From the NCBI GenBank assembly GCA_036000545.1, contig DASYVD010000098.1, positions 1 to 64,000 of the forward strand: a stretch of 64,000 bases of DNA, given 5' to 3'. Made by a program: the position numbers and the translations under genes. The DNA comes from DASYVD01 sp036000545 (GTDB lineage Bacteria > Actinomycetota > UBA4738 > CALAEC01). Positions 1 to 7,720 of this stretch are shown piece by piece; position 1 is the first letter of the stretch; the number at the start of each line of letters is the position of its first letter. A model generated the notes under the pieces. It made no database searches. It was not told the DNA's origin and saw only the letters and a list, made by a program, of their open reading frames with translations.

Positions 1-1050
1 GAGGTCATGGTGAACGGGGCCGACGACGTCTACGTGGAGCGGAAGGGGCGGCTCGAGAAGGTTCAGCACGCCGTGTTTGAGGGGGAGGACGGCGTGTACC
101 ACCTCATCGAGCGCGTGGTCGGACCGCTCGGGCTTCGCGTCGACGAGTCCTGCCCGTACGTCGACGCACGGCTGCCCGACGGATCCCGGTTCCATGCCGT
201 CATCCCGCCCCTTTCGCTCTGCGGTCCCGTGGTCACGGTCCGCAAGTTCGGCATCAACCCACTGACCCCAGACGACCTTGTTCGGCTGGGCACGGTGCCC
301 CGGCAGGCTCTCGAGTTCCTGCGGGCCTGCGTTCGCGGGCGAGCCAACCTTCTTGTCTCCGGTGGAGCCGCCTCCGGCAAGACGACCTTGCTCGGCGTGC
401 TTTCTACCTACATCCCGAAGACCGAGCGCGTCGTCACTATCGAGGACGCGGCGGAGCTGCGACTGGCCCAGCCCCACGTGGTCCGACTGGAGGCCCGGCC
501 TCCCAACGTTGAGGGCCGAGGAGCGGTGACGATTCGCGATCTGGTTCGTACGGCACTTCGCATGAGGCCGGACCGGATCGTTGTCGGAGAAGTCCGAGGT
601 GGAGAAGCCCTGGACATGCTCCAGGCCATGAACACGGGGCACGAGGGCTCGATGTCCACAGCCCATGCGAACTCACCGCACGAGCTGATGGGCCGCCTCG
701 AGACGATGGCGTTGATGTCGGACGTCGACCTCCCTGTGTCCCATGTCCGCGACCAGATCGCATCGACCATCCACCTTGTGGTGCACACGGCTCGGTTGCC
801 TGACGGCCGACGATTGGTTTCACGAATCACCTCCGTCGAAGGGTGCGCCGAGGGTCGAGTCGCGCTTCGAGACGTGTTCGTGTTCCGCCGGCGCGGCGAT
901 CTCGACTTACTGGAGGCAACCGGTCACGTCCCCAGGGTTGCAGCCGCCCTTCGCGACGCGGGCGCTCGAATCGACCCGAAGCTGTTCCAGCCAGAAGCGG
1001 ACCAGGAAGACCGCCGGTCGCCGGCCCTGATCGGGGGCGAGCGAGGGTGA
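1..1050 (+). CDS. tadA: TadA/CpaF-type pilus assembly ATPase (5' end missing)
   Basis: Type II/IV secretion ATPase that would power assembly of a Tad/Flp pilus at the cytoplasmic face of the membrane. The frame is open from base 1, so the N-terminus lies outside the window; the first ATG (base 7) is internal, since the family is usually 400 residues or more. Seen: Walker A GGAASGKT at 361-384, a MRPDRIVVGEVRGGEA Walker B region near 560-610, and the following TGHEGSMSTAHANS histidine box, all typical of CpaF/TadA. The stop overlaps the next start (TGATG), and the five following genes are the other pilus parts, in the arrangement of the mycobacterial Rv3659c-Rv3654c tad-like locus. Function is confident; the true start is not visible. 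Confidence 0.95.
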   Translation, partial: EVMVNGADDVYVERKGRLEKVQHAVFEGEDGVYHLIERVVGPLGLRVDESCPYVDARLPDGSRFHAVIPPLSLCGPVVTVRKFGINPLTPDDLVRLGTVPRQALEFLRACVRGRANLLVSGGAASGKTTLLGVLSTYIPKTERVVTIEDAAELRLAQPHVVRLEARPPNVEGRGAVTIRDLVRTALRMRPDRIVVGEVRGGEALDMLQAMNTGHEGSMSTAHANSPHELMGRLETMALMSDVDLPVSHVRDQIASTIHLVVHTARLPDGRRLVSRITSVEGCAEGRVALRDVFVFRRRGDLDLLEATGHVPRVAAALRDAGARIDPKLFQPEADQEDRRSPALIGGERG

Positions 1051-1910
1051 TGGTCTCCTCCCTGGCATCGTTCGCCGTCGGCGCTTCGGTGACCTGCCTC
1101 CTGCTGGCCCGCGCAGTGACCGCGGCCAATCGGGAGGGGGCCATGGTGCGTCTGCGTGCCGGGACGACGGAAGAGGTGGAACGCACGAGCCTCGAGATGA
1201 GGAAGGGTCGCTCCCTCTCCCCACCGCTGATGCTTCGGCTCGTGGCGGCGGCCGCTGGTGCGGCGGCGGGCTTCTGGTTGGCCGGGCTCGTAGGCGGGCT
1301 CGCCGGCGTCGTGGCCGCGGAGGTGGTTCAGAGGGTCACCCGATCACGGAGCCTGGGAAGGAACCACGATTTGCTCGACGAGCAATTGCGAGAGGCGATG
1401 GTCACTCTTTCGGCGGCGGTCAGGGCCGGTATGTCCGTCCGACTTGCCCTTGAGGAAGCGAACCGCGCCTCCGAGCCGCCTCTACGGCAGGAGCTGGCCG
1501 GTCTCCTCACCCGGCTCCGGGTAGGGCAGCCGATCGATGTCGCTCTCGAGCGGTTCGCCCGACAGATCGACTCTCCGGATGCAACACTTCTGGCCACCCT
1601 GCTGACCGTGCATCGCCGGACGGGCGGAGATCTCCCTGCGCTCCTCGACGAAGCGGCCGGTGTCGTCGGTCAGCGAGCGGAGAGCCGCCGGCAAGTTCGA
1701 GCGCTCACCGCCCAGGGACGCGCGTCCGGGGCCGTCCTCGCCGTCCTACCCATCGCCTTCGTCGGCCTCCTCTCCGGGACGAGTGGCGACGGCCTCGGCG
1801 CGTTCTACCGATCGCTCCCCGGCGCGGGGCTTCTCCTCGCGGGGCTCGTTTGTGAGCTCCTGGGATTCGTCTGGATCAGCCGTATCGTGCGGATGGACGG
1901 AGCTCCATGA
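1050..1910 (+). CDS. tadB: TadB-like pilus assembly membrane protein
   Basis: Integral membrane platform protein of the T2SSF family, partner of TadA. About 286 residues. The start ATG overlaps the tadA stop; a GTG one codon upstream is also possible. Two N-terminal membrane stretches (residues about 1-20 and 60-90) precede a cytoplasmic helical domain with the pattern LREAMVTLSAAVRAGMSV and LLTVHRRTGGDLPALLDEAA, the usual GspF/TadB signature, and two C-terminal membrane segments (PIAFVGLLSG and LLLAGLVCELLGFVWI). A longer reading that begins at 843 would run inside tadA and is not credible. Confidence 0.9.
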   Translation: MVSSLASFAVGASVTCLLLARAVTAANREGAMVRLRAGTTEEVERTSLEMRKGRSLSPPLMLRLVAAAAGAAAGFWLAGLVGGLAGVVAAEVVQRVTRSRSLGRNHDLLDEQLREAMVTLSAAVRAGMSVRLALEEANRASEPPLRQELAGLLTRLRVGQPIDVALERFARQIDSPDATLLATLLTVHRRTGGDLPALLDEAAGVVGQRAESRRQVRALTAQGRASGAVLAVLPIAFVGLLSGTSGDGLGAFYRSLPGAGLLLAGLVCELLGFVWISRIVRMDGAP

Positions 1911-2749
1911 GCTGGCTCATTTCCGCGGGCGTTATCGCGGCGGCCGCGTTGCTTGTCGCGGGGCTCCTCTTGCGGACCGATCGCGTGATCCGCCGGCGCC
2001 TGGGGAGGACCGTCGACTCCAGGGTGTCAAGCAGGGGCTTGCTCGTCTGGATCGGGAAGCGGATCGTCCTTCCAAGGTCACGTCCCCGGCTCCACGCCCG
2101 CCTGAAGGCCGCGTCCGTTGGCGGCGCGGCGGCCGACCGGATCATCGGAGCCAAGGTAATGCTGTTCGCGGGAGGGGGTCTGATCGGGCTGACCGCGTGG
2201 CCCGTTGGGGAGTTGGCTGCGGTCGGCGCTGCCGGGGCCATGGCGTTCGCGGGTTTCCGCCTTCCCGATTTCCTTCTGGCTCGACGGGCCGCCGCATTGA
2301 GGCGGCGGGTGGCTCACGACATTCCGAATCTTCTCGACCTGGTGTCGATCTGTGTGACCGCGGGTCTCTCCCCGCCGATCGCCTTGGAACGGGCCGCCGA
2401 ATCCACACGGGGGCCGCTCCGAGATTGGTTGGAGCGAGCGAGGAGAGAGGTCGCCCTGGGTGGTTCATGGAGGACCGCGCTCCGTGGTGCGGCCGATCGA
2501 CTCGACCTCCAAGACATGCGTCGACTGGCGCTTGCGCTGGAGCGAGGGCAACGCCTCGGGGCTCCTCTGGCGGATCAGCTTCGCCGGTTGGCACGAGAGG
2601 TCCGTAACGAGCGAAGGGCCCGTGCGGAGGAACGAGCCCGCCGGGCCCCCGTATTGATGCTGTTCCCACTGGTGTTCCTCATCCTCCCCGCATTCGTTCT
2701 GGCAGCGGTGATCCCTGCGGTGGTCGTGGCCACCCGGGGGATCCCGTGA
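1907..2749 (+). CDS. tadC: TadC-like pilus assembly membrane protein
   Basis: Second T2SSF platform protein of the pilus machine, 280 residues. It starts with an ATGA overlap with tadB. Seen: an N-terminal membrane helix, a pair of helices around residues 80-115, the conserved domain containing IPNLLDLVSICVTAGLSP and LERGQRLGAPLADQLRRLA, and a hydrophobic C-terminal hairpin (LMLFPLVFLILPAFVLAAVIP). TadB and TadC are expected to form the inner-membrane base on which TadA acts. Neighbour order and overlap support one transcript with tadA and tadB. Confidence 0.9.
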   Translation: MSWLISAGVIAAAALLVAGLLLRTDRVIRRRLGRTVDSRVSSRGLLVWIGKRIVLPRSRPRLHARLKAASVGGAAADRIIGAKVMLFAGGGLIGLTAWPVGELAAVGAAGAMAFAGFRLPDFLLARRAAALRRRVAHDIPNLLDLVSICVTAGLSPPIALERAAESTRGPLRDWLERARREVALGGSWRTALRGAADRLDLQDMRRLALALERGQRLGAPLADQLRRLAREVRNERRARAEERARRAPVLMLFPLVFLILPAFVLAAVIPAVVVATRGIP

Positions 2750-2772
2750 GTTTGGGGGGAGGGAGGCCCGGC

Positions 2773-3024
2773 ATGTTTCGGATCTTCGTGTACGTCCAGT
2801 GGTGGTGGTCGAAGATTCAGAAGCCAGCGTGGCCGTGGTGGGGGTCACCTCGCTCGAGGGAAGCCATCGGCCGTGAGGAGGGACAGAGCACGGCCGAGTA
2901 CGCGCTCGTGATGCTGGCTGCGGCGGCTATCGCCCTGGTCCTCCTAGCTTGGGCGAGGTCGTCGGGAAAACTCCCAGCATTCTTCGACCGGATCATCGAT
3001 CAGATCGTGGGGAACGCGGACTAA
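2773..3024 (+). CDS. Flp/DUF4244-type pilin subunit
   Basis: Probable major pilin of the Tad system, 83 residues. It has a charged N-terminal part, then EEGQSTAEYALVMLAAAAIA followed by hydrophobic residues: the glutamate-containing prepilin motif and single helix typical of Flp-like/DUF4244 pilins beside actinobacterial tad genes (compare Rv3656c). I chose ATG 2773 because a GGGAGG sequence sits just upstream; a GTG at 2746 overlapping the tadC stop is the alternative. The peptidase that would process it is not in this window. Confidence 0.8.
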   Translation: MFRIFVYVQWWWSKIQKPAWPWWGSPRSREAIGREEGQSTAEYALVMLAAAAIALVLLAWARSSGKLPAFFDRIIDQIVGNAD

Positions 3025-3030
3025 GGTCTA

Positions 3031-3447
3031 GTGCATGTTCCGTCACGCGGCCGAAGCAAAGTGAGCGACCGCCTCGAGCAGGACGGAGGCAGCGCCACCC
3101 TGGAGCTGGCGCTGGTCCTTCCTCTGGCGCTTTTCGTTGCCCTGGCCCTCCTCCAGCTCGGTCTTCTGGCCAAGGACTCGCTAGCCGTCGCCAACGCGGC
3201 TCGAGAGGGCGCCCGTGAGGCCGCCGTATCTCGGGACGAACGGCGAGTGAGAAGCGCAGTCCTGCGCTCTGGAGGTCTCTCGGGAGACCGCACGGTCGTG
3301 GCGGTGGAGCGGCCGGGAAGCGTTGGTGACCCGGTGACGGTGACCGTCGGATACCGGTCTGCGGTCGTGGTTCCATTCGTGGAATGGCTCTTCCCCGAAG
3401 AGGTCGCTCTTCAGTCCGCGGTGACGATGCGACAGGAGACCGATTGA
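3031..3447 (+). CDS. TadE-like minor pilin
   Basis: Predicted secreted or membrane-anchored pseudopilin. The N-terminal region reads DGGSATLELALVLPLALFVA, the TadE prepilin helix with its conserved glutamate, followed by an extracytoplasmic domain of about 80 residues. It is the fifth gene of the pilus cluster, in the position of Rv3655c. The GTG at 3031 has a short AAGG upstream; GTG 3061, which would place the helix nearer the N-terminus, is also possible. 138 or 128 residues depending on start. Confidence 0.8.
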   Translation: MHVPSRGRSKVSDRLEQDGGSATLELALVLPLALFVALALLQLGLLAKDSLAVANAAREGAREAAVSRDERRVRSAVLRSGGLSGDRTVVAVERPGSVGDPVTVTVGYRSAVVVPFVEWLFPEEVALQSAVTMRQETD

Positions 3448-3809
3448 ACGCGGAACGGGGGAGCGTCTCGTTTGTACTGGTTGCCGCGATGGGGCTCTCG
3501 GTCATCCTGGCGTCGTTCGTCGCTGACGTGGCTCGCGCGTCGAGCGCCAGGACCCATGCACAGGCGGCAGCAGACGCCGCCGCGCTCGCCGCCGCACAAG
3601 AACAGATTCTTCCGTCTGTGGCCGGTCCAGGAGATCTCGCGGCCGAGTACGCGAGACGGAACGGAGCGAGGCTTGTGTTCTGCCGGTGCCCGGAGAACGG
3701 AACTGAATCGGTGGTCGTCGTCGAGTTGGACGTGCGCCTTCCCGGCCTCGGCGTCGTCCGCACGGTCCGGGCAGCCGCCCGAGCGGAGACCGAGAGCCCG
3801 ACGGGGTGA
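3444..3809 (+). CDS. Rv3654c-like TadE/TadG-type pseudopilin
   Basis: Last gene of the pilus cluster, 121 residues. The start is TTG 3444, whose bases overlap the preceding stop (TTGA), with a strong AGGAGA ribosome site at 3433-3438. The protein begins NAERGSVSFVLVAAMGLSVI, one membrane helix, followed by RTHAQAAADAAALAAAQE, the alanine-rich pattern of secreted TadG/Rv3654c-like proteins. The remainder is a small extracytoplasmic domain with two cysteines (CRCPE). A longer reading starting at 3384 would overlap the previous gene heavily and lacks that ribosome site. Confidence 0.8.
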   Translation: MNAERGSVSFVLVAAMGLSVILASFVADVARASSARTHAQAAADAAALAAAQEQILPSVAGPGDLAAEYARRNGARLVFCRCPENGTESVVVVELDVRLPGLGVVRTVRAAARAETESPTG

Positions 3810-3837
3810 ACGGTCGGGTTCGTCGCCGGGCGCGAGC

Positions 3838-4719
3838 CTAGGCGACCATGTCCCGAACCGCAGGGATGACCTCTTTCGCCAACCGCTCACGTCCGCCGAC
3901 GCGGTCGCCGCGAGGCCACAGACTGAGACAAGTGAAACCGCGCTTTGCGATCTCCGCGAGCCGCCTGGCCACCTCGTCCGGTGAGCCAGCCAGCACCCTC
4001 CCGCTCGGGTCCCGCGCCCCTTCCTGCACCAGCACCACTATGTTGTAAGCGCAGGTGATCTCGTGCGGGTCGCGGCCAGCCTCCTCCGCGGCCCGGAGGA
4101 GCCGCTCGCGCATCCGCATCGCGCGATCTGGCGGCATGTACGTCATCGACGGGATCCACCCGTCGGCGAGCCGTCCGGTCACCGCGACGGACCGGCGACC
4201 GTAGGCCCCGACCCAGACGGGGATGGGCGTGTCCGGCTTCGGCTCCAGCTGGGCCCGTTCCGTCCGGAAGTGGAACCCCTCGTACGTGACCTCGGCTTGC
4301 GTCCACAGCGCCCGGATCAGCTCGATGGCTTCCTGGAGGGCGTCGACCTTCTCGCCAGGCGACCGCGCGTCGAGGCCCCACGACCGGAACTCGATGTTGC
4401 TCCCGCCGCCGCCCATGCCCAGGATCAGCCGCCCGCTGGAGAGCCGGTGCAGCGTCTCGCCCATCTTCGCGGTGACCGTGGGGTGGCGGTAGGGGAGGCC
4501 CAGCACGTTGGTGCCGATGCGGATGCGCTCGGTCCGCGAGGCGATCCAGGTGAGCAGGGTCCACGTCTCGAACGACGGCGTGTCGCCGTGGAGGTGGTCC
4601 CAGCACGTGACGAGGTCGAAGCCGAGCTCCTCGGCGTGGAGGGCGTCCTCCACCGGATCGGTCCGTCCTCCCACTGTAGGAACGACGCTCGTCCCGAACA
4701 GGAGGTCCACGCCGGTCAC
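3838..4719 (-). CDS. LLM-class flavin/F420-dependent oxidoreductase
   Basis: Luciferase-like monooxygenase fold, 293 residues. Seen: EELGFDLVTCWDH near the N-terminus, the RIRIGTNVLGLPYRHP strand-turn, HRLSSGRLILGMGGGG, and PIPVWVGAYGRRSV with ADGWIPS, all typical of the actinobacterial F420-dependent subgroup (TIGR036xx-like). The substrate cannot be told. GTG start. It lies 18 bases downstream of a second gene of the same family on the same strand, probably in one transcript with the HtrA-like protease further upstream. Confidence 0.88.
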   Translation of the reverse strand: MTGVDLLFGTSVVPTVGGRTDPVEDALHAEELGFDLVTCWDHLHGDTPSFETWTLLTWIASRTERIRIGTNVLGLPYRHPTVTAKMGETLHRLSSGRLILGMGGGGSNIEFRSWGLDARSPGEKVDALQEAIELIRALWTQAEVTYEGFHFRTERAQLEPKPDTPIPVWVGAYGRRSVAVTGRLADGWIPSMTYMPPDRAMRMRERLLRAAEEAGRDPHEITCAYNIVVLVQEGARDPSGRVLAGSPDEVARRLAEIAKRGFTCLSLWPRGDRVGGRERLAKEVIPAVRDMVA

Positions 4720-4737
4720 TCTATGCCCGAGGCGCGG

Positions 4738-5619
4738 CTACATGTATGCAGGCAGCACGTCCTCGGCCAGCCGCTCCACCTGCGCCAGGTCGGGGATCTC
4801 CGGGAACAGGATCAGGAGGTCGATCCCCGACTCCTCGTACTTGGCGACGTCCTCGGCGATGGCTGCTCCCGGACCGTGGTGGATGATGTCGGCCGGGTCA
4901 CCCCACAGCCTGCCGTAGTACCGGAGCACGTGGTGAGCCGCTTCCTCCAGCGCCTTGGCGGCATCGTCGCCGACGCCCACGTACGCCAGGCCGGCGACGG
5001 TGAACGTCGTCTTGCCGCGCTTCGCTGCCTCCTCCCGGAGCATCGGGGTCATGTCGGCCATCCTCTTTGGTCCTGGGGTTCCGAAGATGAACCCGTCGCC
5101 GAGGTCGAGGGCTCGCTTCACGGCCGGTTGGCTCGAGCCGCCGACCCAGATCGGCGGCCCCGGGGTCTGTACCGGCGGCGGGCCCAGGACGCCCTTGTCG
5201 GCGGTGGACGCGCGGGCTCTCTCCCAGATCTCGCGGATCCGCTCGATCTGCCGGGACATTCGCTTCCCCTTGCCCCGGAGATGCGCCTCGAAGATCTCGT
5301 AGTCGTCCTTTCGGCCGCCCACGGCCACGCCGAGGTCCAACCGTCCTCCCGAGAGCTGGTCGATCACCGCGGCCTGCTTGGCGACGAGGATCTCGTTGCG
5401 ATTGGGAAGCTGGAGGATGGTGGTGGCCAGTCGAGCCTGCTCGGTCACGGGGGCTGCGGCTGCGAGTGTGGTCAGCGGATCCCACGAGTCGTAGTTCGGC
5501 TTGTCGATGGTCCCCAAGGTGTGGAACCCGGCCTCGTCGGCCATTCGGGCCCACGACAAGAAGAGCCTCCGGTCGGTGTCGTGAGCGAGGGTGTTCGGGA
5601 GCCCGATCCCGAGCTTCAC
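4738..5619 (-). CDS. LLM-class flavin/F420-dependent oxidoreductase
   Basis: Second luciferase-like oxidoreductase, also 293 residues but clearly diverged from its neighbour: MKLGIGLPNTLAHDTD at the start, EQARLATTILQLPNRNE, QLSGGRLDLGVAVGGRKDDY, and TPGPPIWVGGSSQPAVKRA. Probably cytoplasmic, using F420 or FMN; substrate unknown. The GTG start is preceded by TAGGCT six bases away, the geometry seen at other possible leaderless starts here, but the same TAG is also the stop codon of the upstream htrA-like gene, so this case is ambiguous and co-transcription is equally likely. Confidence 0.88.
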   Translation of the reverse strand: MKLGIGLPNTLAHDTDRRLFLSWARMADEAGFHTLGTIDKPNYDSWDPLTTLAAAAPVTEQARLATTILQLPNRNEILVAKQAAVIDQLSGGRLDLGVAVGGRKDDYEIFEAHLRGKGKRMSRQIERIREIWERARASTADKGVLGPPPVQTPGPPIWVGGSSQPAVKRALDLGDGFIFGTPGPKRMADMTPMLREEAAKRGKTTFTVAGLAYVGVGDDAAKALEEAAHHVLRYYGRLWGDPADIIHHGPGAAIAEDVAKYEESGIDLLILFPEIPDLAQVERLAEDVLPAYM

Positions 5620-5628
5620 GCTCCCAGC

Positions 5629-6639
5629 CTAGCCTTGAAGCTCCCTCGGCGTCGCCACGAGCTCCCGGATCGTGCCGTCGCGGAACACCCGCACTCGCAG
5701 CGGTTTCCCGATCCGCTCCGCGGCCATCAACCGCTGGAGGTCGCGGGCGCTCTCCACCGCTACGTCGTCCACGTCGAGGATGAGGTCCTCGGGGCGCATC
5801 CCTGCCGCGGCCGCCGGGCTCCCCGGGACCACCTCGACGACCTCCACGCCGTTCTGTCGGTCGACCTCTCGGGCCATCTTTGGAGGAAGCGGCCGGGGCC
5901 CGCCGGCGATCCCCAGGTACGCCCGGCGGAACCGACCCTCGGTCATGAGGGTGGCCACGATCCTACGGGACGTCGAGTTGATCGGCACCGCCAGCCCGAG
6001 CCCGATGCCCGCCACCGCGGTGCTCACCCCGACCACCCGGCCACGGCCATCGGACAGCGCGCCGCCGGAGTTCCCCGGGTTCAGCGCGGCGTCGGTCTGG
6101 ATCACGTTCTCCACGATCCGGCTGGCCGAGCCCTGTCGGGTGGGGAGGGCCCGGCCCAGGGCGCTCACCACGCCGGCAGTAACGGAGCCGGAGAACCCGA
6201 GAGGATTCCCCACCGCCACCACCAGCTGGCCGACCCGGAGCCGGTCGGCGTCGCCGAGGGTGGCGGGGACGAGGTCTCCCGCGCCCACCCGGATCACCGC
6301 GAGGTCGGAGAGGGGGTCGGTCCCGACGACCTCGAACTTCGCCTCCCTGCCGTCCACGAACGAGGCGTTGCCCCCGGTGGACCCCGCCACCACGTGCGCC
6401 GATGTCAGCAGGAACCCGTCGGGGGTGATGACCACCGCGGAGCCCGCCCCCTCGGCCCGACCGCCCGGGAGGCGGCGGCGGACCCGGAGGCTGGCCACCG
6501 ACGGGATCAGGATCTCGGCGACCCGGGTGACCACGGAAGAGTACGCGTCGAGGGCGTCGTCTTCCTCGGTGAGGACCGGCGCCTGCCCGTCGAGGGGCGC
6601 GCCGTTCAAGATCGCGTCGACGAATCGAGGTGATGCCAT
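5629..6639 (-). CDS. HtrA/DegP-like S1C serine protease with PDZ domain
   Basis: Trypsin-like serine protease of 336 residues. Catalytic triad visible: His82 in LLTSAHVVAG, Asp112 in SDLAVIRV and Ser191 in NPGNSGGAL. A PDZ domain follows at about residues 235-325 (AYLGIAGGPRPLPP through ILDVDDVAVESARDLQRLM). Unlike most HtrA proteins of Actinobacteria it has no visible signal peptide or membrane anchor before the protease domain, so it may work in the cytoplasm. Its ATG lies 4 bases after the stop of the upstream gene, implying coupled translation. Confidence 0.92.
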   Translation of the reverse strand: MASPRFVDAILNGAPLDGQAPVLTEEDDALDAYSSVVTRVAEILIPSVASLRVRRRLPGGRAEGAGSAVVITPDGFLLTSAHVVAGSTGGNASFVDGREAKFEVVGTDPLSDLAVIRVGAGDLVPATLGDADRLRVGQLVVAVGNPLGFSGSVTAGVVSALGRALPTRQGSASRIVENVIQTDAALNPGNSGGALSDGRGRVVGVSTAVAGIGLGLAVPINSTSRRIVATLMTEGRFRRAYLGIAGGPRPLPPKMAREVDRQNGVEVVEVVPGSPAAAAGMRPEDLILDVDDVAVESARDLQRLMAAERIGKPLRVRVFRDGTIRELVATPRELQG

Positions 6640-6643
6640 GTTC

Positions 6644-7180
6644 TTATGCCTGGCCGAACTTGGGGCCTTCGGACCGGACCTTCTCCACCTGGGAGAAGGC
6701 CTCCCGGAGGTTCTTCAGCCACTCCTCCTGCTTCGAGGCTACCAGGCGCACGCACCAAGCCAGGGCGTGGCTGCGGCTCCGGGCCACTCCCGCAGCAACC
6801 AGGGTGTCGAGCACCGCGCGCTCGGACATCCGAAGCCGGGTCATCGCGGGGACGGAGAGCACGGTGAAGGGTTGCTCCACATCCCCGCACACCACTCCCC
6901 ACGACACCTTGCGACGGAAGCGGCGCTCCGCTTGGAGGGCGATGCGGATGCGCCGCTCCCGCGTCTCCTCCCGGAACGCCTCGATCCGCGACGCGACCGC
7001 CGCCGCTCGTTCCTCCTTGGTGGCGCCCTCGGCGACCTCGGGCTCGGCCAGGATCCCGACCACAAAGATCTCCTCGCGATCGGATGTAACGTCCGGCGGC
7101 CCGGTGAACCAGCCGTCGGGGATGCGGCCTGTGAACCAGCCGCGCAGTTCCTCGTCGCTCTCCAGGTATCCGGGTAGCAT
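6644..7180 (-). CDS. conserved hypothetical protein, ribbon-helix-helix-like C-terminus
   Basis: 178-residue protein starting MLPGYLESDEELRGWF. I do not recognise a characterised homolog. The middle contains a charged stretch (ASRIEAFREETRERRIRI); the C-terminal third (MTRLRMSERAVLDTLVAAGV followed by RSRSHALAWCVRLVASKQ) resembles a ribbon-helix-helix or short helical DNA-binding region, which is inference only. It is the first gene of a minus-strand run with the HtrA-like protease. A tandem TGTAAT element lies directly before the ATG. A longer reading from 7234 runs through that element and is unlikely. Confidence 0.7.
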   Translation of the reverse strand: MLPGYLESDEELRGWFTGRIPDGWFTGPPDVTSDREEIFVVGILAEPEVAEGATKEERAAAVASRIEAFREETRERRIRIALQAERRFRRKVSWGVVCGDVEQPFTVLSVPAMTRLRMSERAVLDTLVAAGVARSRSHALAWCVRLVASKQEEWLKNLREAFSQVEKVRSEGPKFGQA

Positions 7181-7182
7181 AG

Positions 7183-7198
7183 TGATTACAGAATTACA
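7183..7198 (-). promoter_or_regulatory. tandem TGTAAT element upstream of the RHH-like gene
   Basis: On the minus strand two contiguous octamers, TGTAATTC and TGTAATCA, end three bases before the ATG at 7180. This A+T-rich patch stands out in high-GC DNA and could hold a -10 box or an operator. No matching known regulator box was recognised. Confidence 0.35.
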
Positions 7199-7287
7199 CC
7201 GACTCGGTGATTCGTCAAGTTCATCAACCCGCAACCCCCCGCGTCGTTCTCGGGTCCCTCCCCTCGGGAGGTTGCACCGGACCCGAG

Positions 7288-7293
7288 TAGAAT
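7288..7293 (+). promoter_or_regulatory. -10 box for the DUF5318 gene
   Basis: TAGAAT lies 9 bases before the ATG at 7303, which would give a leader of only about 2-3 bases. No clear -35 box. Confidence 0.4.
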
Positions 7294-7302
7294 GACGCCA
7301 CC

Positions 7303-7689
7303 ATGGCCATGGCCAGGACGAAGAAGGGGCGGTTGCTGGGCGTCGTCGACTACACCCTCGCCAAGCGGGCCGTCCTCCGCGACTTCCGCCGGGGTCTGCT
7401 GTCCCTGCTCGACATTTGCGATGCGCATCCCGAGCTGATCCGAGCCGCCCGGTACGTGGGGGAGGAGATCCCGCGGCACTGTCCGGTGTGCGACGAGCGG
7501 CGGCTTCGGGTCCTGGCCTACGTGTTCGCCGACGAGCTCAAACGGGACAACGGCCGGGTGTGGACGGTCGACCAGGGGGCGCGCCTCGCCGCGGAGTGTC
7601 GCGACGCGAAGTGCTACGTGGTCGAAGTGTGCACCGGCTGCTCCTGGAACCACCTCTCCGAGGTGTTCGTCGGCCGCGACGCGGGCTGA
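7303..7689 (+). CDS. DUF5318 family protein (Rv0049-like), zinc-ribbon motifs
   Basis: 128-residue cytoplasmic protein matching the actinobacterial DUF5318 family: KGRLLGVVDYTLAKRAVL at the N-terminus, then HCPVCDERRLRVLAYVF, and a second cysteine cluster CRDAKCYVVEVCTGCSWNHL. The CxxC pairs suggest a bound zinc ion. Function is unknown. In mycobacteria the homolog (Rv0049) sits next to ponA1; here a ponA-like gene also follows, but two membrane-protein genes are inserted between them. An ATG two codons further in is possible as the start. Confidence 0.8.
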   Translation: MAMARTKKGRLLGVVDYTLAKRAVLRDFRRGLLSLLDICDAHPELIRAARYVGEEIPRHCPVCDERRLRVLAYVFADELKRDNGRVWTVDQGARLAAECRDAKCYVVEVCTGCSWNHLSEVFVGRDAG

Positions 7690-7720
7690 GTGCCGGGGAC
7701 CGAGCACTCGTGATCGCGGC

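Noticed and set aside
4063..6633. 856-residue open reading frame opposite the oxidoreductase and protease genes
   Set aside because: It covers three well-supported minus-strand genes, is rich in Arg/Pro/Gly/His and has no motif; it is a GC-driven shadow.
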